From Leptospiraceae bacterium (GTDB lineage Bacteria; Spirochaetota; Leptospiria; Leptospirales; Leptospiraceae): a DNA stretch of 64,000 bases. Within the stretch, counting starts at the first letter, position 1. Each line of letters starts with the position of its first letter. Of this stretch, positions 16,321 to 25,071 are shown in pieces. Location of the stretch: contig JACKPA010000011.1 of assembly GCA_024233865.1 (NCBI GenBank), forward strand, positions 176,992 through 240,991, read 5' to 3'. The position numbers and the translations under genes were made by a program. Under the pieces are notes generated by a model. That model was not told the origin of the DNA, searched no databases, and worked only from the letters and a program-made list of their open reading frames with translations.

Positions 16321-17099
16321 AGGAGGAGAAACAATTTTTAAGAGACCATCCCACCTAAAAACATAATCAAAGACTTCATTTTCATTGTAAGAATAAACTT
16401 TCCAAATCATACAATCTTCTTGTTTTGTCCATTCGACTTCTCTTCTCCGTTTTTTGATGGCTCGATTTTTAGAAGGCTATGGATAAGGTATTGATTCCAG
16501 TGTGTTTTTTCCACATTCCAACCGATTAACAACCAATGACCGTCCCTAAAGTTAATCTTGACTGGAACAAATTTGGAAATGGTGCTAACATTTTCAGCTC
16601 GGTTGCTTTTATAATCAAAGGTGATAACAAGTTTTGTCTGTATTGCATAGTTTAAAAACAAAATCAAGCTAAGAGGTTCTTTTTGAGATAAAAGTTGGTT
16701 TAGAAAATCAATATTCAAGGAATTATTTGTATTCATCAAAGCAAGGGCAAGGATCAATAAAGTTTGATAACCAAGGTCTTTAACAATTTCCTCTTGTTTG
16801 ATTTTTTTAGATGTTGCTTGGATACCTGTCCCAGATCGACTCCCTTTAATTTCAAAGTTTTTGCAAGTTGAATTGAATATTTTTTTGGCTGTTTTAATTG
16901 TGCGTCCCCAATCATCTTTACTCTGGAAATTCTGTATATTCAAAAGAATATTGTTAATCTCTGTTTCAGTAATTTTACCATTTAGAGTGCTTTTTTGTTT
17001 ATAAAATTTTCCATTTGTCTCAATTAAGCCAATAATATCTAATATTTCTTTTAGGTAGTTTAGTGATATTTCTTGAGGGTTATCTTTATATTTTTTCAT
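16273..17099 (-). CDS. WYL-domain regulator, two frames joined at an A_AAA_AAC heptamer
   Basis: The first frame (17099-16407) encodes an N-terminal helical region, then a WYL domain (LNYAIQTKLVITFDYKS ... KFVPVKINFRDGHWLLIGW). It ends in unlikely sequence. A second frame, reached by a -1 shift, continues as RREVEWTKQEDCMIW, VFRWDGLLKIVSPPKIVEKF and a stop at 16273, which reads as the WCX C-terminal domain usual after WYL. The join is at TCA AAA AAC (plus-strand 16449-16455), the canonical -1 slippery heptamer A_AAA_AAC. Total would be about 276 residues. Either one A was lost or frameshifting makes two products. WYL proteins commonly sense nucleic acids or nucleotides and repress defence genes. 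It faces away from the FHA gene, with 98 bp between them. Confidence 0.7.
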
Positions 17100-17197
17100 A
17101 ACATTTTCTCTTAAAACTTTTTTCTAATTCTAAGAAAAATATTATTGTTAAATTTCATAACAATTATTGTTTTAATGATTAAATTAGAAGGAAAAAA

Positions 17198-17734
17198 ATG
17201 ACTGAAATTAGCATATTGTACAATGAACGGGTGATACCAATACAAGATGAAATCTACATTGGTCGAGACAGTTCAAATGATATTATTATAAACGACACCT
17301 ATATTTCTCGCAAACATTGTGTGATTAAGAGAGAAAATGAGTATTCAATATCTATAACAGACTTAAATTCAGCAAATGGTACATTTTTGTTTCAGAGTAA
17401 TGGAGATATTGTTGAAGTTAAGGGAATGTTAGTTTTTGAATCCTTAGCTGATATAAATCCGGAAAAGCTACTCTTTGGAAAATCGATTGAAATTGATTTT
17501 TATTATCCAAATCTAAAAACCATTACAAACGATAGTGAGACACAACCAGTTTCGATAGGTATAATAAAATCGTCTGGAGAATTAAGTGTCGAAAATATCC
17601 AACACATTACAAAGATTTATCCAAACGCTGGAGCTGTTATGTTAAGGAGAATGTTAGAAGATTTTCTTAGAATAAAAATCAAATCGAGTGAATACTTGGA
17701 TTTGTTGGGAAACCGATATTTTGTTGTACAATAA
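17198..17734 (+). CDS. FHA-domain protein
   Basis: A 178-residue protein. Residues 1-75 form an FHA phosphothreonine-binding domain: YIGRDSSNDIIIND, then ISRKHCVIKR and SANGTFL carry the conserved Gly-Arg, Ser-x-x-His and Asn-Gly positions. The C-terminal half (HITKIYPNAGAVMLRRMLED) is helical and unrecognised. There is no membrane segment. The gene is transcribed away from the WYL regulator. An AAGGAAAA site precedes the ATG. Without a kinase nearby the phosphorylated partner is unknown. Membership of the defence island is suggested by position only. Confidence 0.78.
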   Translation: MTEISILYNERVIPIQDEIYIGRDSSNDIIINDTYISRKHCVIKRENEYSISITDLNSANGTFLFQSNGDIVEVKGMLVFESLADINPEKLLFGKSIEIDFYYPNLKTITNDSETQPVSIGIIKSSGELSVENIQHITKIYPNAGAVMLRRMLEDFLRIKIKSSEYLDLLGNRYFVVQ

Positions 17735-17954
17735 TACTTTTAAATATAAAAAATCAAAAGGAAAGTATAAACTAAAACAATCCAAAATTATTTTAACATA
17801 TTCAAAGAACAAGCAAGAATCATTATGAAAATTGTATACACACACTCGAATAAACTTAGGTTTAAAAGAAAACCTTGACTGGATATTCACACCTAGTACA
17901 ACTTACTTGAGAGCTGACGGCTCTATAATGATCTTTATTGTGTGGAGCAATAGT

Positions 17955-18755
17955 ATGTTGAAAAGTTTTAAAATAGTAGGCATTTTTTGGATTGCCCACT
18001 TAGCGAGTTATCTATATTCCCAAAGCCAGAATGGTTATCACTATCATTATTATTATCATAACGGACATTATCATTATTACCTTCACCAAAACCAAAATAA
18101 TAACCAATCTAACCAAACAAATAATCATAACCACGATCATAGCCACGATCATAACCATGGACAAACTCCAAATGTGAATCATCAACATGGATTTGAGTCG
18201 CTGGCCGAAGTCTTTGAGTCTCCGGAAAGGGCGAAATGGCAGAAACCGGACAAAGTAATTGAAGTTTTGGGAGATTTGTCGGACAAAACAGTTGCAGATT
18301 TGGGTGCCGGAACCGGTTATTTCACTTTTCGATTAGTAAAAGTGGCAAAGAAAGTGATTGCTTTGGATACTAGTAGCTATTTTATCCAATATATTCAGAA
18401 TAAAAGGAATACTTTGCCTAAGCCATACCAAGATCGACTTATAACAAGATTGATTTCTTACTCAGATTCCGGTTTGCAAAATCAGGAAGTTGATATTTTA
18501 CTGGCTGTGGATGTTTATCATCATATTGAAAACCGAGTTGAGTATTTTCAAAAAATTTGGAGTCTCTTTCCTGAAGGTGGGAAAGTAGTTATTGTGGATT
18601 TTAAAGAAAACAGTACTTTACCCGGAGGACCGCCAAAACAATCCAGGTTGTCTTTCAAACAAGTGGTGAATGAATTGCACCAATCCGGTTTTAAGTCAAT
18701 TCAAGCTAGTAAATCAATATTGGAGCACCAGTATATTGTGATCGCTAAAAAATAA
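17955..18755 (+). CDS. Exported His-rich SAM-dependent methyltransferase
   Basis: A 266-residue protein starting at 17955 (MLKSFKIVGIFW), where a hydrophobic signal segment runs to about residue 22; an upstream in-frame ATG at 17832 gives no sensible extension. Residues 25-75 are a His/Tyr/Asn/Gln-rich tract (HNHDHSHDHNHG among others), likely to bind metal. A class I methyltransferase domain follows: TVADLGAGTGYFTFRL is motif I, DILLAVDVYHHI motif IV, and GGKVVIVDF motif V/VI. Related exported methyltransferases exist in several bacterial groups with unknown substrates. SAM is not expected outside the cytoplasm, so either the signal is not cleaved and the domain faces inside, or the fold has another role. 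Confidence 0.75.
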   Translation: MLKSFKIVGIFWIAHLASYLYSQSQNGYHYHYYYHNGHYHYYLHQNQNNNQSNQTNNHNHDHSHDHNHGQTPNVNHQHGFESLAEVFESPERAKWQKPDKVIEVLGDLSDKTVADLGAGTGYFTFRLVKVAKKVIALDTSSYFIQYIQNKRNTLPKPYQDRLITRLISYSDSGLQNQEVDILLAVDVYHHIENRVEYFQKIWSLFPEGGKVVIVDFKENSTLPGGPPKQSRLSFKQVVNELHQSGFKSIQASKSILEHQYIVIAKK

Positions 18756-18828
18756 ACTGATATAAAAAAACTAGCCAAACAAAATTGATAAAAATGATTT
18801 CAATAGGTCTAATTATTTAAGGTGAGTT

Positions 18829-20190
18829 ATGAAATTGTATAAAGAGAAGTTGTTTTTGTTTTTGGTGTGTGTACTTTTAATTCGTTTTCCTTCCGGTATT
18901 GAAGCTTTTTGCGGTTTTTATGTAGCGAAAGCGGATGCTAGCCTTTATAATAAGGTGTCTAGGGTGGTTATGATTCGAGATGCCAATCGAACCGTAATTG
19001 GTATGATGAATGATTATAAAGGAGAGCTTGAAAAATTTGCTTTAGTCGTTCCGGTTCCTACGGTGTTAACAAAGCAGCAGATTCACATTGGAGATTCTAA
19101 GGTTTTTGATCATTTGGATGTCTATACAGCTCCTCGACTCGTAGAGTATTTTGACCCCGACCCCTGCCTTTTACAACCAAAAAGGAGTAAATATAAATAT
19201 GATTTGCAAATGGAAAGTCTACCACCGATACCCCAATCACCCAAAAGTCAAAAACCCTTAGGAGTAAAGATTGAAGCCTCTTATACAATTGGGGAGTATG
19301 ATATTGTTATTCTTTCTGCAGAATATTCGGATGGTCTGGAAACTTGGTTGCTACAGAATGGGTATAAGATTCCTGCAGGAGCGAGCTCTGCTTTAAAACC
19401 GTATATTAAACAAAAGATGAAATTTTTTGTTGCAAAGGTAAATTTAAAAAAACATAATTCAACCGGACTTACCTATTTAAGACCAATCCAATTTGCTTTT
19501 GAAAGTGAAAAGTTTATGCTACCTATTCGCCTTGGTATGATAAACTCAAAAGGTTCCCAAGAATTGTTGCTGTATATACTTACGAAAAACGGAAGAGTTG
19601 AAACAACAAATTATAGAAGCGCAAAATTACCGACTGGAATGGAAATTCCCGAATACGTGAAAGGTGAATTTGGCTCATTTTATAAATCTATGTTTGAGCA
19701 CCAAACAAAAAAGGAAAACAGTAGAGTTGTTTTTACCGAGTATTTTTGGGATATGAGTTGGTGTGATCCTTGTGCTGCGGATCCTTTGAGCAGGGATGAG
19801 TTAAAATCATTGGGTGTATTTTGGCTAAATGATAGCATAAATCCTAATTTTTCATTTCGAAGTCCACCTAGGGTAATGGTAACAAGGTTGCATGTAAGCT
19901 ACAATGCCCAAAATTTTCCTGAAGATTTGCTGTTCCAAGAAACAAATGATACAAATAATTTTCAAGGTCGGTATGTTTTGCAACATCCTTGGAACGGAAA
20001 ACATAATAAATGTAGTGAAGCAAAAGAATATTTTAAGAGATTGGTTGAAAGGAAAGAAAAAAGAGCCTATAATTTGGCAGAGCTAACCGGCTGGAATATA
20101 GATGGTATTCGAACAAAAATGAATCTTCACCCTTTGGAAAATGATAACGGGAATGAAAGGGGTGGAAACTGGTGGACCCCCTGGCAATAA
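18829..20190 (+). CDS. DUF2330 exported protein
   Basis: A 453-residue protein with a signal peptide (hydrophobic 8-25, cleavage near IEA-FCG). The mature N-terminus FCGFYVAKADASLYN is the signature of DUF2330, as are FALVVPVPTVL and DPDPC. Several cysteines lie late in the protein (MSWCDPCAADPLS). It is preceded by an AAGGTGAG site. Function is not known; such proteins are widespread in spirochaetes, myxobacteria and Planctomycetes. Confidence 0.8.
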   Translation: MKLYKEKLFLFLVCVLLIRFPSGIEAFCGFYVAKADASLYNKVSRVVMIRDANRTVIGMMNDYKGELEKFALVVPVPTVLTKQQIHIGDSKVFDHLDVYTAPRLVEYFDPDPCLLQPKRSKYKYDLQMESLPPIPQSPKSQKPLGVKIEASYTIGEYDIVILSAEYSDGLETWLLQNGYKIPAGASSALKPYIKQKMKFFVAKVNLKKHNSTGLTYLRPIQFAFESEKFMLPIRLGMINSKGSQELLLYILTKNGRVETTNYRSAKLPTGMEIPEYVKGEFGSFYKSMFEHQTKKENSRVVFTEYFWDMSWCDPCAADPLSRDELKSLGVFWLNDSINPNFSFRSPPRVMVTRLHVSYNAQNFPEDLLFQETNDTNNFQGRYVLQHPWNGKHNKCSEAKEYFKRLVERKEKRAYNLAELTGWNIDGIRTKMNLHPLENDNGNERGGNWWTPWQ

Positions 20191-20218
20191 CCTGTAAGCT
20201 GAGGGATAAAATTTATCT

Positions 20219-20587
20219 ATGAAAATATACGAAGACGAACTTGTTTACATAGAAATTGAGAAAAGTGAGATACCTTGGTTGAAAATTTTTACCCAAAAGA
20301 AATACAAAGAATTTAGTGATTGTGATACACTTACAAAAACCAGAATTTTAGAACTTCTTGATAAAATAGAAAGGTTGATGATCGAATTTTATAAACCCGA
20401 TAAGATCAATATAGCCTCTTTTGGAAATTATCTTCCTCAAGTTCATTTTCATATTATGGCAAGGTTTAAAAATGACTCCTATTTTCCTGAGCCTATGTGG
20501 GGACAAAAGCAAAGAGTAGCCCGGCTGAATTTACCGGAATTTAGCGAATTCCAAGCAAAATTGCTAAATTCTCTATTAAAATCTTGA
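20219..20587 (+). CDS. HIT-family protein
   Basis: A 122-residue protein of the histidine-triad superfamily. The catalytic HxHxH-type motif appears as QVHFHIMARF near residues 78-87, with the third His replaced by an aliphatic or Ala position, so it is a variant triad. Upstream NIASFGNYLPQ matches the usual strand. HIT proteins hydrolyse or transfer nucleotides on adenylated substrates. It starts 29 bp after the DUF2330 gene and is followed by a terminator, so both may be one transcript. Confidence 0.75.
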   Translation: MKIYEDELVYIEIEKSEIPWLKIFTQKKYKEFSDCDTLTKTRILELLDKIERLMIEFYKPDKINIASFGNYLPQVHFHIMARFKNDSYFPEPMWGQKQRVARLNLPEFSEFQAKLLNSLLKS

Positions 20588-20619
20588 GAGTAGGGGCACA
20601 ATGCGTCGTGCCCCTACTC
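20588..20619 (+). terminator. Strong hairpin after the HIT gene
   Basis: GAGTAGGGGCAC and GTGCCCCTACTC form a perfect 12-bp stem with an 8-nt loop, directly after the stop codon and followed by AAATAAATTTTTA. It is likely the transcription end for 18829-20587. The GTAGGGGCAC...GTGCCCCTAC core also resembles widely spread palindromic repeats of bacterial genomes. Confidence 0.75.
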
Positions 20620-20665
20620 AAATAAATTTTTATATTTATTTATATAACAACTTGACTATAAATTA

Positions 20666-20680
20666 AACAATTTGATTGTT
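20666..20680. promoter_or_regulatory. Candidate operator before the ParA-like gene
   Basis: AACAAT TTG ATTGTT is a perfect 6-bp inverted repeat with a 3-bp centre, 27 bp upstream of the start codon. A TTGACT at 20652-20657 could be a -35 box. No DNA-binding partner is identifiable. Confidence 0.3.
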
Positions 20681-20706
20681 TGTTAAATAAATAAAAAGGA
20701 ATGTGT

Positions 20707-21411
20707 ATGAAAAAAATTCATTTGATAGGTGGAGAAAAAGGAGGAGTGGGGAAGTCAGTTGTTGCTCGTTTATTAGCTCAGTATTTTATTGATAATTCAG
20801 TTCAATTTGTAGCTTTTGATACGGATTTATCCCATGGTGCTTTGATGAGATTTTATGGAGATTATTCCACTCCAATTTCCGTTGATGAGTTTTCTAATAT
20901 TGATCAAATTATAGAAACAGCTTTGGAAGGTGATTCTGACAGAATTTTGGTAGACCTTTGTGCCCAAAGTTCTTCTTCACTTCATAAATGGATTGAGGAC
21001 AATGATATTTTAGAACTGACAAAAGAAAATGGAATAATGCTTGTCCTTTGGCACGTTATGGACAATAGCAAAGATGCTCTTGATCTTTTGCAAAAACTTT
21101 TATCCGGTTATGGAAATGCTGTTAGATACGTTATTGTTAAAAATTCATTTAACGGAAAAGATTTTACGCAGTACAACAACTCAGAAATAAGAAAGCAATC
21201 CGAAGAGTTTGGTGCAAAAACAATCGAAATAAAAGATCTTCATAAGCCAACCATGCGTAAAGTTGATCATTTGAGTAAGAGTTTTTGGGCAGCAATCAAC
21301 CACCGCCCCGAAAAAGAAGTAGAAGCTCTTAAATTAATGGAGCGCCAACGGGTTAAAGTTTGGGTAAAATCAGCTTATCAGCAATTTGAATCTTTGGGTG
21401 ATTTGCTTTAA
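20707..21411 (+). CDS. ParA/MinD-like P-loop ATPase, stand-alone
   Basis: A 234-residue ATPase. The deviant Walker A motif GGEKGGVGKSV is at residues 8-18, and VAFDTDLSHGALMRFYG is the equivalent of the ParA switch region. RILVDLCAQSSSSLH matches the Walker B strand. The start at 20707 is chosen because an AAAAGGA site sits 7 bp upstream; the ATG at 20701 would overlap it. No ParB gene or centromere-like repeats are adjacent, so plasmid partition is unlikely. Relatives are often called division-plane or mobilisation ATPases without proof. Confidence 0.75.
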   Translation: MKKIHLIGGEKGGVGKSVVARLLAQYFIDNSVQFVAFDTDLSHGALMRFYGDYSTPISVDEFSNIDQIIETALEGDSDRILVDLCAQSSSSLHKWIEDNDILELTKENGIMLVLWHVMDNSKDALDLLQKLLSGYGNAVRYVIVKNSFNGKDFTQYNNSEIRKQSEEFGAKTIEIKDLHKPTMRKVDHLSKSFWAAINHRPEKEVEALKLMERQRVKVWVKSAYQQFESLGDLL

Positions 21412-21472
21412 TTAATGTGAGTTTCGGATATAAAGAAGACTATAAGGGCAACCACAGGGGATGCCCTTACAA
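21410..21472 (+). repeat. Post-gene dispersed repeat with hairpin, copy 1
   Basis: AATTAATGTGAGTTTCGGATATAA, then AAGGGCA ... TGCCCTT (7-bp stem), lies right after the ParA-like gene. A related unit occurs at 43094-43160 after cysK (AATTAACGTGAGTTCGATATAA ... AAGGGCAACCACCGGGGAT), and the leading motif recurs at 59341-59360 after rplQ. All three follow plus-strand genes. Confidence 0.6.
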
Positions 21473-21509
21473 AAGCTATATTTCCATGACTGTGGGGAAA
21501 CCATCGTGG

Positions 21510-22472
21510 TTACCTAATTCCCATATTTCTCCTAACCTTTTCCATTTGAATGGATGCAGCCTGAGAAGCTTTGTCAGCTCCTTTCCTTAGAACTTCTTTG
21601 ATATAATCTTTGTTTTGAGCAAGCTCTGCTCTTTTGGTTCTATAAGGAGAAAAATAGTCCATAATAGCAGAAAACAACTCTTTTTTTACGTCACCATACC
21701 TCAATCCGGGTGTGGCAAACCTATCCTTTAGTTTTTGCACTTCTTCTTTACCAAGAAATAAACTATAGATGGCAAACAAAACGCTGCTATCCGGGTCTTT
21801 TGGAACATCAATTTCAGCAGAATCCGTCACAATAGACATTACGGCTTTTTTGATCTTTTTTTCATCATCAAAAATTGTGATAGTATTCCCGTAAGATTTG
21901 GACATTTTCTGCCCATCTATTCCGGGGATAATGGCACTATTTTCTTCTATCTCCGGCTCAGGGACAATAAAAGTCTCTCCGTAGGTAGCGTTAAAACGAA
22001 CTGCCATATCCCTTGTATATTCCAGATGCTGTTTTTGATCTTTCCCTACAGGGACTTTATTCGTATTAAAAGCTAAAATATCAGCAGCCATCAAAATCGG
22101 ATAGTAGTACAAACCGGCATTTGGAGAAACGCCTTTCGCAACCTTATCTTTGTAAGAATGGGCTAAAGAAAGGCTACTGACGGAAATGCTCATACTCAGA
22201 TACCAAGAAAGTTCGGTAACAATTGGAACATCGGATTGAAGCCAAAAAGTATTTTTTTCCGGATCAACACCAAGAGCTAGATAATCACAAACAGCATCCA
22301 AAGTGTTCTGGTATTGCTCTTCTTTACTTGAAAAGGTTGTTAAAGCGTGTAAGTTTGCGATAAAGGTAAAAGCATCAAACTTTTCCTGATATTCTATCAT
22401 CTTCCGCATAACGGAAAAATAATTCCCAATATGCAACTTTCCGGAAGGTTGAATTCCTGTTAGTATCCTCAT
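21510..22472 (-). CDS. trpS: Tryptophanyl-tRNA synthetase
   Basis: A 320-residue class I aminoacyl-tRNA synthetase that charges tRNA-Trp. GIQPSGKLHIGNYF carries the HIGN signature at residues 14-17. FIANLHAL, VPVGKDQKQHLEYTRD and the catalytic loop GQKMSKSYGN near residue 190 are all as in bacterial TrpS. Length is normal. Its ATG directly follows the stop of the 611-residue gene at 22473, and a LolA-like gene is upstream, so the three form one minus-strand operon. Confidence 0.97.
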   Translation of the reverse strand: MRILTGIQPSGKLHIGNYFSVMRKMIEYQEKFDAFTFIANLHALTTFSSKEEQYQNTLDAVCDYLALGVDPEKNTFWLQSDVPIVTELSWYLSMSISVSSLSLAHSYKDKVAKGVSPNAGLYYYPILMAADILAFNTNKVPVGKDQKQHLEYTRDMAVRFNATYGETFIVPEPEIEENSAIIPGIDGQKMSKSYGNTITIFDDEKKIKKAVMSIVTDSAEIDVPKDPDSSVLFAIYSLFLGKEEVQKLKDRFATPGLRYGDVKKELFSAIMDYFSPYRTKRAELAQNKDYIKEVLRKGADKASQAASIQMEKVRRNMGIR

Positions 22473-24308
22473 TTACTTATTTACGAGCTCCATATCAAAA
22501 GGTTTGCCAGTCATTCTTTCATAGTCAACCAACAGCTTGTCAACTTCAGTTTCCAGCTTTTTGTGAGCTGTTAACCTGCTTGTAGTATTACTATCTTTGA
22601 AAATTACAGCATAATTGTACAACAAGCGAGTCAACTCAAACAAAGCATCATAGACTGTTTTACCATTGATTCGGTTTGTTGATATGATTTTGGCATCCCC
22701 ATAAGGTATAAAACGAGACATTGGCTTCACTTCTTCAATAACCCTTTCTTTACTGGCAAGCATTTTTTCATTGGCTTGGTCACTTGCCTCGTATTCTTTT
22801 GCCATTTCATGATTTTCTATAATTGTGTGAATCTTCTTGGCAAATTTTCCTAAGAAATCAGCTGCCTCTGCCAGAATTTTCAAAAGCTGAGTTTCAATTT
22901 GATCCATGGAACCCTTTACAACATCCTGGGTGAACGTCTCAAATGTATATTGAAAGCTTGAAAATTTTCGATTAAAAACATCCAAGGTCCTTAGTATACT
23001 GCTTATCCGTTCAATTTCCGGAAAAAATAAACCAGGTTGAAATATAAGAACGTCTTTTGTTTGTCCGTCTTTGTTTACCTTGATATAGCCCTCAGCCATA
23101 ACCATATAATTGCTCTGCAAATCTCTACAAATTAATTGTAATAATTTGGATGGTTGAGTTTTAAAACCTGATTTAAGAGCATTGGTTTGCATGTTTTCGG
23201 GATAATGATGAGACACGTAATCATCCACAACAAGATTTAAAAAATCAAAAGATAATTTACCGTTTTCTCCGATTTTGAAAAAATTATTCCTTAAAGCATA
23301 AATGTCGTTTCGTATTGCCAACTTGGTTGTTATTTCATTTGTGATTCTGCTAAGGGTATACTCAACTTGTTTAGACAATTCCGGTGAACCGGAATATTTG
23401 GCTTCATCTATAGGAGCAACGTTTAAATTTGCTTCAATTTCTTTCCATGTAACAAATTTCCTTGTATTAACGATATGAAAAGCACATAAAGCATCTGTTA
23501 AGGTAGGTCTATTGTTTTCTAACGACAAGCCAAAAGTCAAGCCGGTCATGATAGTATTCATTTTAGGGAAAATTCTATCCTCAGTTTTTATCAACTCCGG
23601 TACGTTTTTTAAAATAATTTCCTTTGTATCCGGTCTTTTTAACATCCTTATATAATACATTTGCATTTTTGTTGATCTTCCAAGGAATACCTCAGCAGAT
23701 ATATCGTCTATAAAAAGGCTATCTAAGGATATAAAGGCATTAAAAAACCTGTTATAATTTAAAACAACGTTGTAAATAAGAGGGTTCCAGACCTTCCATC
23801 CGACTTGTTCACAGTATTTAAGAGCTTGTATGGTTGCAATGATTTGATCTTCTTTTAAATATCGAAACAGATGTTCTACAGATTTGGAAATTGTGTATTT
23901 CCTACCAAAAAGGCCAATTTCCAGAGCTTTGGAATCTTTGGCAAACTTTCCAATGGCACTAGTGCCTCCAAACAAAAAGTCAATCAAGCCACTCGATTTA
24001 TCGTCCGAGTCTGTAGAAACTTGTTGTCCAGCATTTAAAGAATCTTTATTTACAGTTTTATTTGCAGTTACAGCTGAAGCAGCTGTTTCAACTTTTTTGG
24101 TAGCAGCGTTTTCTACCTCAATTTGTCGTGCATTGCTCCGTTCAAATTCCTCGTCTAGCTTTTTTATCAGGTCTATCCGAATAAAAATATCATTGGAACG
24201 AGTAATAATGTCATCCACCTTTTTTTGGTGTTCCGGATCTCTTTTTTTTCTGTATAAATTGGCAAAAATTTTGTGAGCATCGGCTCTTGTAGTGTTGTCT
24301 AATGCCAT
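22473..24308 (-). CDS. Conserved hypothetical, 611 residues, between lolA-like gene and trpS
   Basis: I do not recognise this family. The N-terminal 65 residues are charged and helical (ADAHKIFANLYRKKRDPEHQ), followed by an Ala/Val/Thr-rich linker (about 66-100). A long globular part with many aromatic residues follows, and there is no signal peptide or membrane segment. Late segments (FLGKFAKKIHTIIENHEMAK) look amphipathic. It starts 1 bp from the upstream LolA-like gene's end and abuts trpS, so it is co-transcribed with both. It is probably a spirochaete-restricted cytoplasmic protein. Confidence 0.7.
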   Translation of the reverse strand: MALDNTTRADAHKIFANLYRKKRDPEHQKKVDDIITRSNDIFIRIDLIKKLDEEFERSNARQIEVENAATKKVETAASAVTANKTVNKDSLNAGQQVSTDSDDKSSGLIDFLFGGTSAIGKFAKDSKALEIGLFGRKYTISKSVEHLFRYLKEDQIIATIQALKYCEQVGWKVWNPLIYNVVLNYNRFFNAFISLDSLFIDDISAEVFLGRSTKMQMYYIRMLKRPDTKEIILKNVPELIKTEDRIFPKMNTIMTGLTFGLSLENNRPTLTDALCAFHIVNTRKFVTWKEIEANLNVAPIDEAKYSGSPELSKQVEYTLSRITNEITTKLAIRNDIYALRNNFFKIGENGKLSFDFLNLVVDDYVSHHYPENMQTNALKSGFKTQPSKLLQLICRDLQSNYMVMAEGYIKVNKDGQTKDVLIFQPGLFFPEIERISSILRTLDVFNRKFSSFQYTFETFTQDVVKGSMDQIETQLLKILAEAADFLGKFAKKIHTIIENHEMAKEYEASDQANEKMLASKERVIEEVKPMSRFIPYGDAKIISTNRINGKTVYDALFELTRLLYNYAVIFKDSNTTSRLTAHKKLETEVDKLLVDYERMTGKPFDMELVNK

Positions 24309-24309
24309 T

Positions 24310-24894
24310 TCACTCCCTCTGATTTAATGGATTTTCTACAATTTGAGCATTGGATGGCGGGTGAAAGTTAAAGTAGCTTGAGGATAAACCAATATTAGTT
24401 TGAATTCCAGAAAAACCAATATCAATATAATCACTCGCTCCCTGGGGACGCATCCGAATAGAGTTTAACAAATTGTTTGCTCCCACAGTTAATATAATTT
24501 CTTCGTAACTTTTGTTAGGAGAATGTAAACGAATTGAGCTACCGGATTGTTCTACTACGGTATAACCTGAAAGTAATCCGGATATTCCGCCAGTACTTCC
24601 TCTCAATTCTTGCTTTCCTGCCATGGCTCTTGATGGAGAATAAATCCATAAATAGCTCCCATTGGCAGAAATAATCCGACCATCTGAAAATTTAATATGT
24701 AAATTGTTTGGTCTTTTATAAGAAAGAACACCGCTTAAAGTCCCATTTATGGTTATATTTGCCCTAAAACTATCAAAACTATTCATTGAACCTATAATAG
24801 AATTCAATTTTTCCTGCGGGAAAATTGATAAAGGGACGGATAGTAGTAGCAAACTACAAATTAATACTTTAAAAAAAACTCTTATTATCACCAT
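24310..24894 (-). CDS. LolA-like outer-membrane lipoprotein carrier protein
   Basis: A 194-residue periplasmic protein with a signal peptide (hydrophobic 6-25, cleavage near IFPQ). It shows the LolA pattern: MNSFDSFRANITINGTLSG, then LSYKRPNNLHIKFSDGRI and GSYLWIYSPSRAM, followed by an amphipathic beta half-barrel. LolA carries lipoproteins across the periplasm to the outer membrane; membership of the wider LolA/LppX fold is certain enough, the exact cargo is not. First gene of the operon with the 611-residue protein and trpS. Confidence 0.8.
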   Translation of the reverse strand: MVIIRVFFKVLICSLLLLSVPLSIFPQEKLNSIIGSMNSFDSFRANITINGTLSGVLSYKRPNNLHIKFSDGRIISANGSYLWIYSPSRAMAGKQELRGSTGGISGLLSGYTVVEQSGSSIRLHSPNKSYEEIILTVGANNLLNSIRMRPQGASDYIDIGFSGIQTNIGLSSSYFNFHPPSNAQIVENPLNQRE

Positions 24895-25071
24895 AATAAA
24901 AGAAATAACCTTATTATAATATATTCCACTTTTTGTTTTCTTGTATACAATAACACTTTAGCTTTTATAAATTATTAAATTTGATTGTAAAGAAAAAATA
25001 AAAATTAGTTTTTTTTTTAGATGATAACTCTTAAAATATTCAAATAAATTTTGTCCTGAGGTTTTATACTT

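Noticed and set aside
20707..21411. Plasmid partition locus
   Set aside because: The ATPase is ParA-like, but there is no ParB gene, no iterated centromere site and no replication gene. The neighbours are chromosomal housekeeping genes.
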